The position numbers and the translations under genes were made by a program. A stretch of DNA of 64,000 nucleotides from CAVXHQ01 sp963761735 (GTDB lineage Bacteria > Pseudomonadota > Alphaproteobacteria > Rhodobacterales > Rhodobacteraceae), in assembly GCA_963761735.1 (NCBI GenBank), contig CAVXHQ010000005.1, forward strand, positions 186,001-250,000. Reading direction: 5' to 3'. Shown here piece after piece: positions 10,127 to 18,401 of the stretch (positions within the stretch are counted from its first letter, which is position 1; each line of letters opens with the position of its first letter). A model generated the notes under the pieces. That model had not been told where the DNA came from, ran no database searches, and saw only the letters and a program-made list of their open reading frames with translations.

Positions 10127-11038
10127 GTGGGCAGCGTTGCGATATTTGGCCTTGGCGCGATGGGCGCGGGCATGGCGGGGGCGCTGTTGCGCGCGGGTCT
10201 GGACGTCCACGGCTATGATGTGAACGCGGACGCCGTGGCGCGGTTCGCGGCGGCGGGCGGCGCGTCGGGGGATATCGCCGAGGTTGCGGGCACCCTGGAT
10301 GCGGTGATCGTCGTCGTGGTGAACGCGGCGCAGACCGAGGCGGTGCTGTTTGGCGAGCACGGCATCGCGGCAAAACTGGCGCCCGGAACGGCGGTCGTCG
10401 CCTGTGCCACGGTGCCGCCGGAGGCCGCGCGCGACATGGCGGCGCGCTGTGCCGGACTGGGCCTCGAATACCTCGATGCCCCGGTATCGGGCGGCACCAT
10501 CCGCGCCGCGTCGGGCGATCTGTCGATCCTCGCGTCGGGGTCGGCAGCGGCATTTGCCAAGGCGCAACCGGCGCTAAAGGCGATGGCGTCCGAGGTGTTC
10601 GAGCTGGGCAGTTCGCCGGGCGCGGGCAGTTCGATGAAGGCGGTAAACCAGATGCTCGTCGGCATCCACATCGCCGCGATGGGCGAGGCGCTGACCTTCG
10701 GGATATCGCAAGGCGTCGAGCCCGAACAGTTCCTGAAGGTGATCTCGCAATGCGCGGGAACGAGCTGGGCGCTCGAGAGCCGGGCGCCGCATGTGATCGC
10801 GGGCGATTACACGCCGCTGTCGGCGGTGGATATCTGGCTCAAGGACCTCGGGATCGTCCTCGACATCGCCAGGGGAGCAAAGTTCGGCGCGCCGCTGACG
10901 GCGGCGGCGTTGCAGCAGTTTCTGGCGGCAAGCGGATCGGGTCTGGGCCGCGAGGACGACGCGGCGGTGGCCAAGGTTTATGCGCGCAACGCCGGTCTGA
11001 CGCTGCCCGGCAAAGACGACGCCGGAGGCCCGGAGTGA
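10127..11038 (+). CDS. ltnD: L-threonate dehydrogenase-like NAD-binding protein
   Basis: Predicted to oxidize L-threonate at C2 to 2-oxo-tetronate, feeding OtnI, OtnK and OtnC encoded just downstream. 303 residues. Cofactor motif GLGAMGAGMAG is at residues 8-18, DAPVSGGTIRAASG at 117-130, and the catalytic lysine is Lys171 in AGSSMKAVNQML. A GTG start at 10127 is chosen because AAAAGGAG lies eight bases upstream and the conserved strand begins directly after it; an in-frame ATG at 10046 lies inside the previous gene. The stop overlaps the otnK GTG start (GTGA). The order ltnD-otnK-otnC-otnI supports the assignment. Confidence 0.87.
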   Translation: MGSVAIFGLGAMGAGMAGALLRAGLDVHGYDVNADAVARFAAAGGASGDIAEVAGTLDAVIVVVVNAAQTEAVLFGEHGIAAKLAPGTAVVACATVPPEAARDMAARCAGLGLEYLDAPVSGGTIRAASGDLSILASGSAAAFAKAQPALKAMASEVFELGSSPGAGSSMKAVNQMLVGIHIAAMGEALTFGISQGVEPEQFLKVISQCAGTSWALESRAPHVIAGDYTPLSAVDIWLKDLGIVLDIARGAKFGAPLTAAALQQFLAASGSGLGREDDAAVAKVYARNAGLTLPGKDDAGGPE

Positions 11039-12279
11039 GCGGTCTTTTCGGCGCCATTGCCGACGACTTCACCGGCGCGACGGACCTTGCCGGGGTGCTC
11101 GCGCGGTCCGGGGCGCGGGTGTCGTTGCGGATCGGCGTGCCGGAGGGCGACGGCGACAGTGCGCCGTTCGAAGTGATCGCGCTGAAGATCCGGACCCTTC
11201 CGGCAGAGGCGGCGGTGGCGCAGGCGAAAGACGCGGTGACGTGGTTGCGCGCGGCGGGGGCATCCCGGTTCTACTGGAAATATTGCTCGACGTTCGATTC
11301 GACACCCACGGGCAACATCGGCCCGGTGTCCGACATGCTGATGGCGGAACTTGAGACAGGCCAGACGATATATTGCCCTGCATTTCCCGAAAACGGGCGC
11401 TCGGTATTCATGGGCACCCTGTTCGTCGGGCAACAGCCGCTGGCCGAAAGCCCGATGCGCGACCACCCGCTGACGCCGATGCGCGACAGCAATCTGATGC
11501 GGTTGCTGGCACCGCAGGTGGCCGGGCGTGTGGGGCTGGTGGACCGGTTGTCCGTCGCGCGCGGCGTGGACGCGGTGCGGGTGGCACTCCGCGCGCTTGC
11601 GGCAGACGGCGTGGCGCATGTGGTCGTCGACGCGGTGGCCGATGCAGACCTCGCGGTGATCGCAGAGGCGTGCTGCGACATGCCGCTGATCACCGGCGGC
11701 AGCGCGCTGGCGATGACGTTGCCCGCGCTGTACGGGGCGGCGGGCGTTCTGGCGGACGGCGGTGCCGCGTGGACCGCGCCGTCCGGGCCGAGCCTCGTGC
11801 TGTCGGGGTCGTGCTCGGCGATGACGCAAAAACAGGTTGCCGCGTTTGCGGCGCAGGCACCGGGGTTCCGGCTCGATCCGGTGGCTCTGGCGGCCGACGG
11901 CGTCGGCCCCGTCCTCGACTGGCTGGGCGCCCAGGCGGGCGTCCCGATGATTTATGCCACGGCGGCGCCGGACGCGGTGACGGCCGCACAGGCCACCCTT
12001 GGCCGGGACCGGGCGGGGGCGCTGGTCGAAGAGGCGCTGGCCCAAATCGCCGTCGTCGCGCGCGATCGCGGCGTGCGGCGGATCGTGGTCGCGGGGGGCG
12101 AGACGTCGGGGGCGGTCACGCAGGCGCTGGGCATCGCGCGCCTCGATGTGGGCCCCGAAATCGCGCCGGGCGTGCCGTGGTGCCGGGCGCAAAGCGGCGG
12201 CGTCGACATGGCCCTTGCGTTGAAATCGGGGAACTTCGGCAACGAAGATTTCTTTGCCACGGCACTGGGCATGATATGA
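11035..12279 (+). CDS. otnK: 3-oxo-tetronate kinase (four-carbon acid sugar kinase, former DUF1537)
   Basis: Phosphorylates 3-oxo-tetronate to its 4-phosphate with ATP. 414 residues with two domains: an N-terminal sugar-acid domain beginning GAIADDFTGATD (Asp-Asp near residues 9-10) and a C-terminal nucleotide-binding domain carrying VVAGGETSGAV near residue 350. A SGSCS loop near 258 links them. The GTG start at 11035 overlaps the ltnD stop by four bases, and the stop overlaps the otnC start (ATGA), so translation is coupled on both sides. Other kinases of this family act on D-threonate, D-erythronate or 3-oxo-isoapionate; the class II aldolase partner next door favours OtnK. Confidence 0.9.
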   Translation: MSGLFGAIADDFTGATDLAGVLARSGARVSLRIGVPEGDGDSAPFEVIALKIRTLPAEAAVAQAKDAVTWLRAAGASRFYWKYCSTFDSTPTGNIGPVSDMLMAELETGQTIYCPAFPENGRSVFMGTLFVGQQPLAESPMRDHPLTPMRDSNLMRLLAPQVAGRVGLVDRLSVARGVDAVRVALRALAADGVAHVVVDAVADADLAVIAEACCDMPLITGGSALAMTLPALYGAAGVLADGGAAWTAPSGPSLVLSGSCSAMTQKQVAAFAAQAPGFRLDPVALAADGVGPVLDWLGAQAGVPMIYATAAPDAVTAAQATLGRDRAGALVEEALAQIAVVARDRGVRRIVVAGGETSGAVTQALGIARLDVGPEIAPGVPWCRAQSGGVDMALALKSGNFGNEDFFATALGMI

Positions 12280-12923
12280 GCGATGCGGCCCTGCGCGAAC
12301 TGATCTGCACGCTGGCGCGCTCGATGTATCAACGCGGGCTGACCGGCGGCTCGACGGGCAATATTTCGGCCCGGACGGCGGACGGCGGTCTGCTGGTGTC
12401 CCCCACGGGGTCGAGTTTCGGCAGGCTCGATCCGGCGCGATTGTCGCTGTTCGACACCGGGGGCCGCCACGTCGGGGGCGACCCGCCGACCAAGGAAATG
12501 CCGCTGCACACCGCGTTCTACGAGACGCGCGGATCGGCGGGGGCGGTGGTGCATCTGCATGCGTGCCATTCGGTGGCGCTGTCGATGTTGCCCGGTGCGG
12601 ACCCGGAAAATTTCCTGCCGCCGCTGACGCCCTATGGCATCATGAAGCTGGGAAAGGTCCGGCTCTTGCCGTTCTTCATGCCCGGCGATCCGGCAATGGG
12701 ACATGCGGTGCGCGGGCTGGCGGGCAAACGCGCCGCCGTGATGCTCGCCAACCACGGCCCCGTGGTGGCGGGCCGCGACGTCGAGGCCGCGTGCAATGCC
12801 ATCGAAGAGCTGGAGGACACCGCCCGGCTGGCGCTGCTGACGCGGGGCATGGGCGTGCGCGGCCTGAGCGACGACCAGGTGCAGGCGGTGGTGGCGAAAT
12901 TCGATGTGGAGTGGGAGGCATGA
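12276..12923 (+). CDS. otnC: 3-oxo-tetronate 4-phosphate decarboxylase (class II aldolase/adducin family)
   Basis: Decarboxylates 3-oxo-tetronate 4-phosphate to dihydroxyacetone phosphate and CO2. 215 residues. The divalent-metal site of class II aldolases is visible: Glu74 in KEMPLH, His93 and His95 in VVHLHACH, and His160 in LANHGP. SxxNIS (GSTGNIS near 25-31) is the phosphate-side motif. Starts are coupled to otnK and otnI by ATGA overlaps. L-fuculose- or ribulose-phosphate aldolase activity is an alternative for the fold, but the otnK and otnI neighbours make OtnC the better call. Confidence 0.9.
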   Translation: MSDAALRELICTLARSMYQRGLTGGSTGNISARTADGGLLVSPTGSSFGRLDPARLSLFDTGGRHVGGDPPTKEMPLHTAFYETRGSAGAVVHLHACHSVALSMLPGADPENFLPPLTPYGIMKLGKVRLLPFFMPGDPAMGHAVRGLAGKRAAVMLANHGPVVAGRDVEAACNAIEELEDTARLALLTRGMGVRGLSDDQVQAVVAKFDVEWEA

Positions 12924-13684
12924 GGTTTTCAGCCAATCTGGGGTTTCTGTGGGCCGACAGGTCTTTGCCCGACGCGATTCGCGCGGCGAAGGCGGCGGGT
13001 TTCGACGCCGTCGAATGCCACTGGCCGTACGATCAGGACGCCGCGGCGGTGAAGGCGGCGCTGGCGCAAACCGGGCTGGCGATGCTCGGCCTGAACACGG
13101 CGCGCGGGAACCTCGGTGAAAACGGGCTGTGCGCCGTGCCGGGGCGCGAGGACGAGGCACGCGCGAGCATCGACGAGGCGGTCGCCTATGCGGTGGCGAC
13201 CGGCACCCGGGCGATACATGTGATGGCGGGATTTGCGACCGGCGAGGCGGCGCAGGCGGCGTTCGTCGCGGCACTGCGCCATGCCTGCGATGCCTTCGAC
13301 GGAACGATCCTGATCGAGCCGCTGAACGGCTATGACGCGCCGGGATATTTCCTGCGCGACGTCGAACAGGCCGCACGGATCATCGCCGTGGTGGACCGGC
13401 CCAACCTGCGGCTGATGTTCGATTGCTATCACGCGCAGCTGTCGGGCGGCGACGTCACCCACCGGCTCGAGCGGCTGTTGCCCCTTATCGGCCATATACA
13501 GATCGCCTCGGTCCCCGACCGGGGCACGCCGGACCACGGTGAATTGAGCTATGCCCATGTGTTCGCGACGCTGGACCGGCTGGGATGGGACAGACCCGTG
13601 GGGGCGGAATACAAGCCGGTCGGCGAGACGGATGCCACGGTCGCTTGGGTGACGGAAATGGCCGACGGCATGGATTTCGGGTGA
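12920..13684 (+). CDS. otnI: 2-oxo-tetronate isomerase (hydroxypyruvate isomerase family)
   Basis: Isomerizes 2-oxo-tetronate to 3-oxo-tetronate. TIM-barrel protein of 254 residues starting MRFSANLGFLW. The metal-binding acid residues of the xylose-isomerase-like fold are in ILIEPLNGYD near residue 134, HIQIASVPDRGTPDHGE near 193, and GAEYKPVGET near 230. Hydroxypyruvate isomerase (Hyi) is the closest alternative name; gene order with otnK and otnC supports OtnI. Start ATG at 12920 overlaps the otnC stop. A 32-bp gap with AGGAGG separates it from the transketolase genes. Confidence 0.9.
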   Translation: MRFSANLGFLWADRSLPDAIRAAKAAGFDAVECHWPYDQDAAAVKAALAQTGLAMLGLNTARGNLGENGLCAVPGREDEARASIDEAVAYAVATGTRAIHVMAGFATGEAAQAAFVAALRHACDAFDGTILIEPLNGYDAPGYFLRDVEQAARIIAVVDRPNLRLMFDCYHAQLSGGDVTHRLERLLPLIGHIQIASVPDRGTPDHGELSYAHVFATLDRLGWDRPVGAEYKPVGETDATVAWVTEMADGMDFG

Positions 13685-13716
13685 CCGTCGATGCCCGGTC
13701 GGACAGGAGGACGGGA

Positions 13717-14556
13717 ATGGGTGACGACCGCTCGAACGTAAGTCTTGCGCGCCGCGCCTGGGCGATCCGGCGCAATGCGCTGCTCATGGGCGAGGTGCAG
13801 GGGCAGGGCTATATCGGTCAGGCGCTGGGCGTGGCCGACGTGCTCGCCGTGTCGTATTTCCACGCGCTGACCTATCGGCCCGGCGAGCCGGAGTGGGAGG
13901 GCCGCGACCGGTTTTTGCTGTCCATCGGCCATTACGCCATCGCCCTGTATGCCGCGATGATCGAGGCGGGGATCCTGCCCGAGGACGAGATCGGCACCTA
14001 TGGCATGGACGACAGCCGAATGCCGATGAGCGGCATGGCGGCCTACACGCCGGGGATGGAGATTACCGGCGGATCGCTTGGGCATGGCCTTGGGATCGCG
14101 GTCGGCATGGCGCTCGGGCTGAAGCGAAAGCGCAACCCGGCGTTTGTTTACAACATGTTGTCGGATGGCGAACTCGGCGAGGGAAGCACCTGGGAGGCGG
14201 TGATGTCGGCGGTGCAGTGGCGGCTGGACAATCTGATCGCGGTCGTCGATTTCAACGATCAGCAGGCCGACGGGCCGACGACGCAGGCCCTCGCACAGCG
14301 CCCCGAGGCGGCGAAATGGGCGGCGTTCGGCTGGTTTGCGCAGGAGGTGGACGGCAACGATCTGGACGCGGTGGTCGCGGCCTTCGATGCGGCGCGCAGC
14401 CATCCGGCCGACGTGCCGCGGGTGATCATCTGCATGACGAAGATGTGCAAGGGCGTGCCGTTTCTGGAGGACCGCGAAATCACGCATTTCGTGCGGGTCG
14501 AGGCGGAGGAATGGGCGCGCGCGCTGGATATTCTGGATGCGGAGAAACCGACATGA
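13717..14556 (+). CDS. Transketolase, N-terminal (ThDP pyrophosphate-binding) subunit
   Basis: 279 residues corresponding to the first third of a full transketolase. The thiamine-diphosphate motif is present as SDGELGEGSTWE (near 151-162) ending in VVDFNDQQ near 180. The histidine-containing SIGHYAIALY near 70 and GGSLGHGLGIAVG near 120 are the usual substrate and cofactor loops. Together with the next gene it forms a two-polypeptide transketolase transferring a two-carbon ketol unit. Split transketolases occur in dedicated catabolic clusters (for example AptA/AptB for apulose 4-phosphate) in addition to the housekeeping enzyme. Start ATG at 13717 has AGGAGG six bases upstream. Confidence 0.92.
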   Translation: MGDDRSNVSLARRAWAIRRNALLMGEVQGQGYIGQALGVADVLAVSYFHALTYRPGEPEWEGRDRFLLSIGHYAIALYAAMIEAGILPEDEIGTYGMDDSRMPMSGMAAYTPGMEITGGSLGHGLGIAVGMALGLKRKRNPAFVYNMLSDGELGEGSTWEAVMSAVQWRLDNLIAVVDFNDQQADGPTTQALAQRPEAAKWAAFGWFAQEVDGNDLDAVVAAFDAARSHPADVPRVIICMTKMCKGVPFLEDREITHFVRVEAEEWARALDILDAEKPT

Positions 14557-15578
14557 GCGTGTCGCGGCGACAGGGCAAATACGTGGCGCGGACAGCGCCA
14601 AAAAGCGGGCTGAAAACCTCGGCGATGATCGCGTCGCTGGATGCCGAGGGGCGCCCGACGGTCGCCGCGCCCTTCGGTCACGCATTGGTGGCGCTGGCCA
14701 GGGAGCGCGGGGATATCGTCGGGCTGACCGCCGACCTCGCGAAATATACCGATCTGCATGTTTTTGCGGCGGCCTGCCCCGACCGGTTCTATCAGATGGG
14801 GATGGCCGAGGCGGTGATGATTTCCGCCGCCGCCGGCCTCGCGCGCGAGGGGTTCACGCCCTTCGCCACGACCTATGCGGTGTTCGCGTCGCGGCGGGCC
14901 TATGATTTCATCTGCATGGCCATCGCCGAGGAAAACCTGCCCGTCAAGATCGTCTGTGCGCTGCCGGGCCTGACCACCGGTTACGGGCCGAGCCATCAGG
15001 CGACCGATGACCTTGCGATCATGCGCGCGATGCCGAACCTGACGATCGTCGATCCCTGCGACGCAACCGAAATCGCCCAGGCGACAGCCGCCATCGCCGA
15101 CCATCCGGGGCCGGTGTACATGCGCCTGCTGCGTGGACAGGTGCCCGATGTGCTGGGGGAATACGGCTACGAATTCGAGTTGGGCCGCGCAAAGTTGATC
15201 CGCGACGGGCGCGACATGCTGTTCGTGTCCTCGGGGCTGATGACGATGCGCGCGCTGGATGCGGCGACGGCGCTGCAGGCTGACGGCGTCGACTGCGGCG
15301 TGCTGCATGTACCGACGATCAAACCGCTGGATGTGGATACCATCGTGGCCGAGGCGGGCAAATCGGGGCGGCTTGTGGTGACGGCAGAAAACCATTCGGT
15401 GACCGGCGGGCTGGGCGAGGCGGTGGCGGCGTGCCTGATGCGCGCGGGCGTGCAGGTGCCGTTCCGGCAGATCGGGCTGCCCGATGCGTTCCTCGATGCG
15501 GGGGCGCTGCCGACGCTGCATGAGCAATACGGGATTTCGGTGGGGGCGATATGCGCCTCCGTAAAAGGGTGGTTGTGA
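14553..15578 (+). CDS. Transketolase, C-terminal (pyrimidine-binding and C-terminal domain) subunit
   Basis: 341 residues containing the pyrimidine-binding domain with the catalytic glutamate in MGMAEAVMIS (near residue 88), the FATTYAVFASRRAYD segment, GPSHQATDDLA (His near 150), and a C-terminal domain with VVTAENHSVTGGLGEAV. It complements the N-terminal subunit encoded immediately upstream; their genes overlap by ATGA, ensuring equal synthesis. Its stop overlaps the next SDR start. Substrate is not evident; the context suggests a keto-sugar or keto-sugar phosphate produced from a sugar acid. Confidence 0.92.
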   Translation: MSVSRRQGKYVARTAPKSGLKTSAMIASLDAEGRPTVAAPFGHALVALARERGDIVGLTADLAKYTDLHVFAAACPDRFYQMGMAEAVMISAAAGLAREGFTPFATTYAVFASRRAYDFICMAIAEENLPVKIVCALPGLTTGYGPSHQATDDLAIMRAMPNLTIVDPCDATEIAQATAAIADHPGPVYMRLLRGQVPDVLGEYGYEFELGRAKLIRDGRDMLFVSSGLMTMRALDAATALQADGVDCGVLHVPTIKPLDVDTIVAEAGKSGRLVVTAENHSVTGGLGEAVAACLMRAGVQVPFRQIGLPDAFLDAGALPTLHEQYGISVGAICASVKGWL

Positions 15579-16327
15579 TGAAATTGCTGGACGGTAAGAC
15601 CGCCGTGATCACCGGCGCCGCGAGTGTCCGGGGCCTTGGCAAGGCGACGGCGCTGCTCTTTGCACAGCATGGCGCGCGGGTGGTGATCCTCGATCTCGAT
15701 GCCGACGCGGCGGCGGCGGCGGCGGCGGATTTGTCCGGTGACGGGCACCTGGGGCGGGCGTGCGATGTGACGGACACGGCGGCATGCAAGGCTTTGGCGG
15801 CGGAGTTGGCGGCAGACGGCGTCGATGTGCTGGTGAACAACGCCGGCATCACCCAGCCGTTGCGGGTGATGGATATCGCGCCCGAAGATTACGACGCCGT
15901 CCTCGACGTGAACCTGCGCGGCACCCTGTACATGAGCCAGGCGCTGATTCCGCACATGCGCGGCCGCGGCACGGGCAGTATCGTGAACATGTCGTCGGTG
16001 TCGGCGCAGCGCGGTGGCGGCATCTTCGGCGGGCCGCATTATTCCGCCGCCAAGGCCGGAATACTGGGCCTGACCAAAGCGATGGCGCGCGAGCTTGCGC
16101 CGGACGGCGTGCGGGTCAACGCGATCTGTCCGGGGTTCATCGACACCGACATCACGGCGGGCAAGCTGACGAACGCGCAGCGCGCCGACGTGCTGGCGGG
16201 CATTCCGATGGGCCGGGCGGGCACGGCGCGGGACGTCGCCGGGTGTTGCCTGTTTCTGGCCTCGGATCTCGCGGGTTATGTGACCGGCTCCGAGGTCGAC
16301 GTGAACGGCGGTTCGCTCATCCACTGA
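15578..16327 (+). CDS. SDR family oxidoreductase
   Basis: Classical SDR of 249 residues starting MKLLDGKTAVITGAA. The cofactor segment TGAASVRGLGKA carries a two-residue insertion relative to the usual TGxxxGIG. NNAG is near residue 88, the catalytic serine in NMSSVSAQ near 138, and YSAAK near 155-159. The C-terminus (SEVDVNGGSLIH) is typical. ATG at 15578 shares one base with the TGA of the transketolase gene. It is the last gene of the run that starts at 8625 and is convergent with gntR. The 56-bp gap holds a small GGTGT/ACACC hairpin but no T-tract. Confidence 0.87.
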   Translation: MKLLDGKTAVITGAASVRGLGKATALLFAQHGARVVILDLDADAAAAAAADLSGDGHLGRACDVTDTAACKALAAELAADGVDVLVNNAGITQPLRVMDIAPEDYDAVLDVNLRGTLYMSQALIPHMRGRGTGSIVNMSSVSAQRGGGIFGGPHYSAAKAGILGLTKAMARELAPDGVRVNAICPGFIDTDITAGKLTNAQRADVLAGIPMGRAGTARDVAGCCLFLASDLAGYVTGSEVDVNGGSLIH

Positions 16328-16383
16328 GGTATCTGCGCCGGGTGTCCGGCACACCTCCGCCCGGACCCGCTGACATGCGCGGT

Positions 16384-17070
16384 CTATTTCGCCGCAACGC
16401 TCATCTGCCCGACCGGTGGTATCCTTGCATCCGCCCCCATCATCCCGGCGATATCGGGGCCCAGGCTGTCGAGGTGGGTGCCGATGGCGGCGCGCATTTC
16501 ATCCGCGTTGCGGGCACGCAGGGCGGCGGCGATGCGGGTGTGGTGGCTGATGACGCGGCTGCGGTTGCGCCGCCGCATCGCCGCCAGATAGCGGGCGCGC
16601 CACAGCCGGGCCAGAAGCGTGCGGTGAATTTCCGCCAGCGTCACGTTGTGCGCCGCATCCGCAAGCGCCGTGTGGAACGTCATATCCGTCTCGAACATGT
16701 CGAGGGGGTCTGCGGTGTCGAACCGGGCGGCCATGTCGGCGACGATGCCGTCGATGCGCGCGATATCGGTGTGCGTCGCGCGGGCGCAGGCAAGATCGCC
16801 CGACAGTTTCTCGACCGCGAGCAGCACCTCGACGTCGTCGATGACCTGCCGAAGGTCGGGCACCGCCACGATCGGGCTGCGGGCAGGGCGCAGCTGCACA
16901 AGGCCCTCGGTCGCCAGAATGCGGATCGCCTCGCGCAGCGGCGTCCGGCTGACGCCCATATCGGCGGCGTTGTCGCGTTCCTTGATCGCGGCGCCGGGGG
17001 CAAGCTTGCCGCGCAGGATGTCGCGGCGCAACTGATGGGCGAGTTGCAGGGCAAGGTTCTCTTCGGTCAT
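16384..17070 (-). CDS. GntR family transcriptional regulator, FCD (FadR-type) subclass
   Basis: 228-residue regulator. N-terminal winged helix-turn-helix at about residues 5-70 includes LRRDILRGKLAPG and the recognition helix MGVSRTPLREAIRIL. The C-terminal FCD helical domain carries acid and histidine residues (DMTFHTALADAAHN near 140, then two later histidines) that bind a metal and a carboxylate ligand. It is divergent from the TRAP receptor gene. Two TGGTATACCA-like sites lie between them and the same word precedes three other transcription units, so this protein is the best candidate to control the whole 5.3-21.8 kb island, with a sugar acid as ligand (inference). Confidence 0.9.
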   Translation of the reverse strand: MTEENLALQLAHQLRRDILRGKLAPGAAIKERDNAADMGVSRTPLREAIRILATEGLVQLRPARSPIVAVPDLRQVIDDVEVLLAVEKLSGDLACARATHTDIARIDGIVADMAARFDTADPLDMFETDMTFHTALADAAHNVTLAEIHRTLLARLWRARYLAAMRRRNRSRVISHHTRIAAALRARNADEMRAAIGTHLDSLGPDIAGMMGADARIPPVGQMSVAAK

Positions 17071-17128
17071 CGGGGAACCTCATGCAGGAACACGGGCGCG
17101 CCCGGACCGGACCAGGCGGTTGCAAATC

Positions 17129-17138
17129 TGGTATACCG
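17129..17138. promoter_or_regulatory. TGGTATACC operator, copy 4, in the gntR-dctP region
   Basis: TGGTATACCG, nine of ten bases of the palindrome, 59 bp upstream of gntR and just before a possible -35 element (TTGCGT at 17146-17151) of the TRAP operon. Confidence 0.6.
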
Positions 17139-17182
17139 AAATCTGTTGCGTGTCGAGTTTGCTCCGTCTAGCCTTGTGGTGG

Positions 17183-17194
17183 ATGGTATGCCAT
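17183..17194. promoter_or_regulatory. TGGTATACCA operator, copy 5 (one mismatch), in front of the TRAP operon
   Basis: ATGGTATGCCAT, an almost perfect 12-bp dyad. Its centre is 55 bp from that of the site at 17129-17138, about five helical turns, so two dimers could bind the same DNA face. It lies near the expected transcription start of dctP. Confidence 0.6.
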
Positions 17195-17264
17195 CTGCCG
17201 GGGCCCCTTGGGAGGGAGACCCACTACACGGCGGTCGCGGGATCGCCAAGGGAGGAAGAACACC

Positions 17265-18281
17265 ATGATGAAGACGACATTCCTTGCGTCGGCTGCTGCC
17301 GTCGCTGTACTCGCCGCACCTGTTGCGGCGCAGGAAGTGACGCTGCGGATGCAGACACATTACGCGTCCGAGCATCCGACGGGCATCCTTCTGGCGCAGT
17401 TCATCGACGACGTGCAGACGATGTCGGGCGACGATATCTCCATCGAGATGTTCTATTCCTCGTCCGTCGTGGCGACCGTGGAGACATGGGACGCCGCGAT
17501 CAACGGCATCCTCGACTGCGATGCAACGGGCGGCGCCTATCAGACCGGCAAGAACGCCGCGTTTCAGTTCGTGGGTGATATCATGGGCGGCTATGAGACG
17601 CCGTGGCAGCAGTATTCGTGGCTGTACTACGGCGGCGGATACGAAGCAGCGCAAGAGCTGTACAACGGCCAGGGAATGCAGCTGATCGGCTGGTCGATCT
17701 ATGGCCAGGAATCGTTGTCGTCGTCGTCGCCCATTGCCGGTCTTGCCGACCTTCAGGGCTGGAAATTCCGCTCGCCTCCGGGGATGGAGACCGAGATTTT
17801 CCAGGAACTCGGGGCCTCGCCCATCGTGATGGATTTCACCGAAATCTTCACCGCGCTGGAAACCGGCATCATCGACGGCGCCGATGCGTCGGGCCTTGCC
17901 AACAACGTCGGGCTGGGTCTGTACGATATCGTCGGCCACGCGACCTATCCGGGTTTCCATTCGATGCCGTCCGACCATCTTGCCTGCAATCAGGCCGTCT
18001 GGGAGGGGCTGAGCGAACAGCACCGCCGGATCATCGAGACCGCCTGGCAAAAGCTTTCGTTTCAGGTGGCGTTGTCGAACGAGCGCGAGAATGCCCGCGC
18101 CGCCGCCGAACTGACGGCGCAGGGTGTGACGCTGTACGACTGGTCGCCAGAGGATCGCGCGGCGTTCCGCGCCGGCGCGCAGACCGCCTGGGCAGACTGG
18201 GGCACACGCAGCCCCGAGGCCGCGGCGCTGCTGGAAAGCCATGTGTCCTACATGACCGAACTTGGTCTGATCGCGGAGTGA
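17265..18281 (+). CDS. dctP: TRAP transporter substrate-binding protein (DctP family)
   Basis: Periplasmic receptor of a tripartite ATP-independent importer, 338 residues. An N-terminal signal peptide is clear: MMKTTF, then a hydrophobic alanine/valine stretch ending APVAAQ. The mature protein starts near EVTLRMQTHY. The DctP ligand segment LADLQGWKFRSPPG near residue 155 has the arginine that grips a substrate carboxylate, fitting a sugar acid. GGGAGGAA lies before ATG 17265 (17268 also possible). It is the first gene of the TRAP operon behind two GntR sites. A terminator-like hairpin follows its stop. Confidence 0.92.
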   Translation: MMKTTFLASAAAVAVLAAPVAAQEVTLRMQTHYASEHPTGILLAQFIDDVQTMSGDDISIEMFYSSSVVATVETWDAAINGILDCDATGGAYQTGKNAAFQFVGDIMGGYETPWQQYSWLYYGGGYEAAQELYNGQGMQLIGWSIYGQESLSSSSPIAGLADLQGWKFRSPPGMETEIFQELGASPIVMDFTEIFTALETGIIDGADASGLANNVGLGLYDIVGHATYPGFHSMPSDHLACNQAVWEGLSEQHRRIIETAWQKLSFQVALSNERENARAAAELTAQGVTLYDWSPEDRAAFRAGAQTAWADWGTRSPEAAALLESHVSYMTELGLIAE

Positions 18282-18315
18282 CCCGCACGGGGTACGTGAT
18301 CTGAGACGCGACAGA

Positions 18316-18345
18316 GGCGGGCCCGATGCAGGGTCCGCCTTTTTT
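18316..18345 (+). terminator. Intra-operon terminator/attenuator between dctP and dctQ
   Basis: Nine-base-pair stem GGCGGGCCC / GGGTCCGCC (one G-U pair), six-base loop and six T's directly after. It lies 34 bp after the dctP stop and before dctQ, which would make the abundant receptor mRNA exceed that of the membrane subunits. Confidence 0.8.
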
Positions 18346-18401
18346 GACCGGGCAACCGCCCGGATCGGGACGGGGCAACGGCTCTCCACGGGAGACATGA
18401 C

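Noticed and set aside
13717..15578. Housekeeping transketolase or deoxyxylulose-phosphate synthase
   Set aside because: The gene is split into two coupled subunits and embedded in a sugar-acid operon, unlike tkt or dxs.
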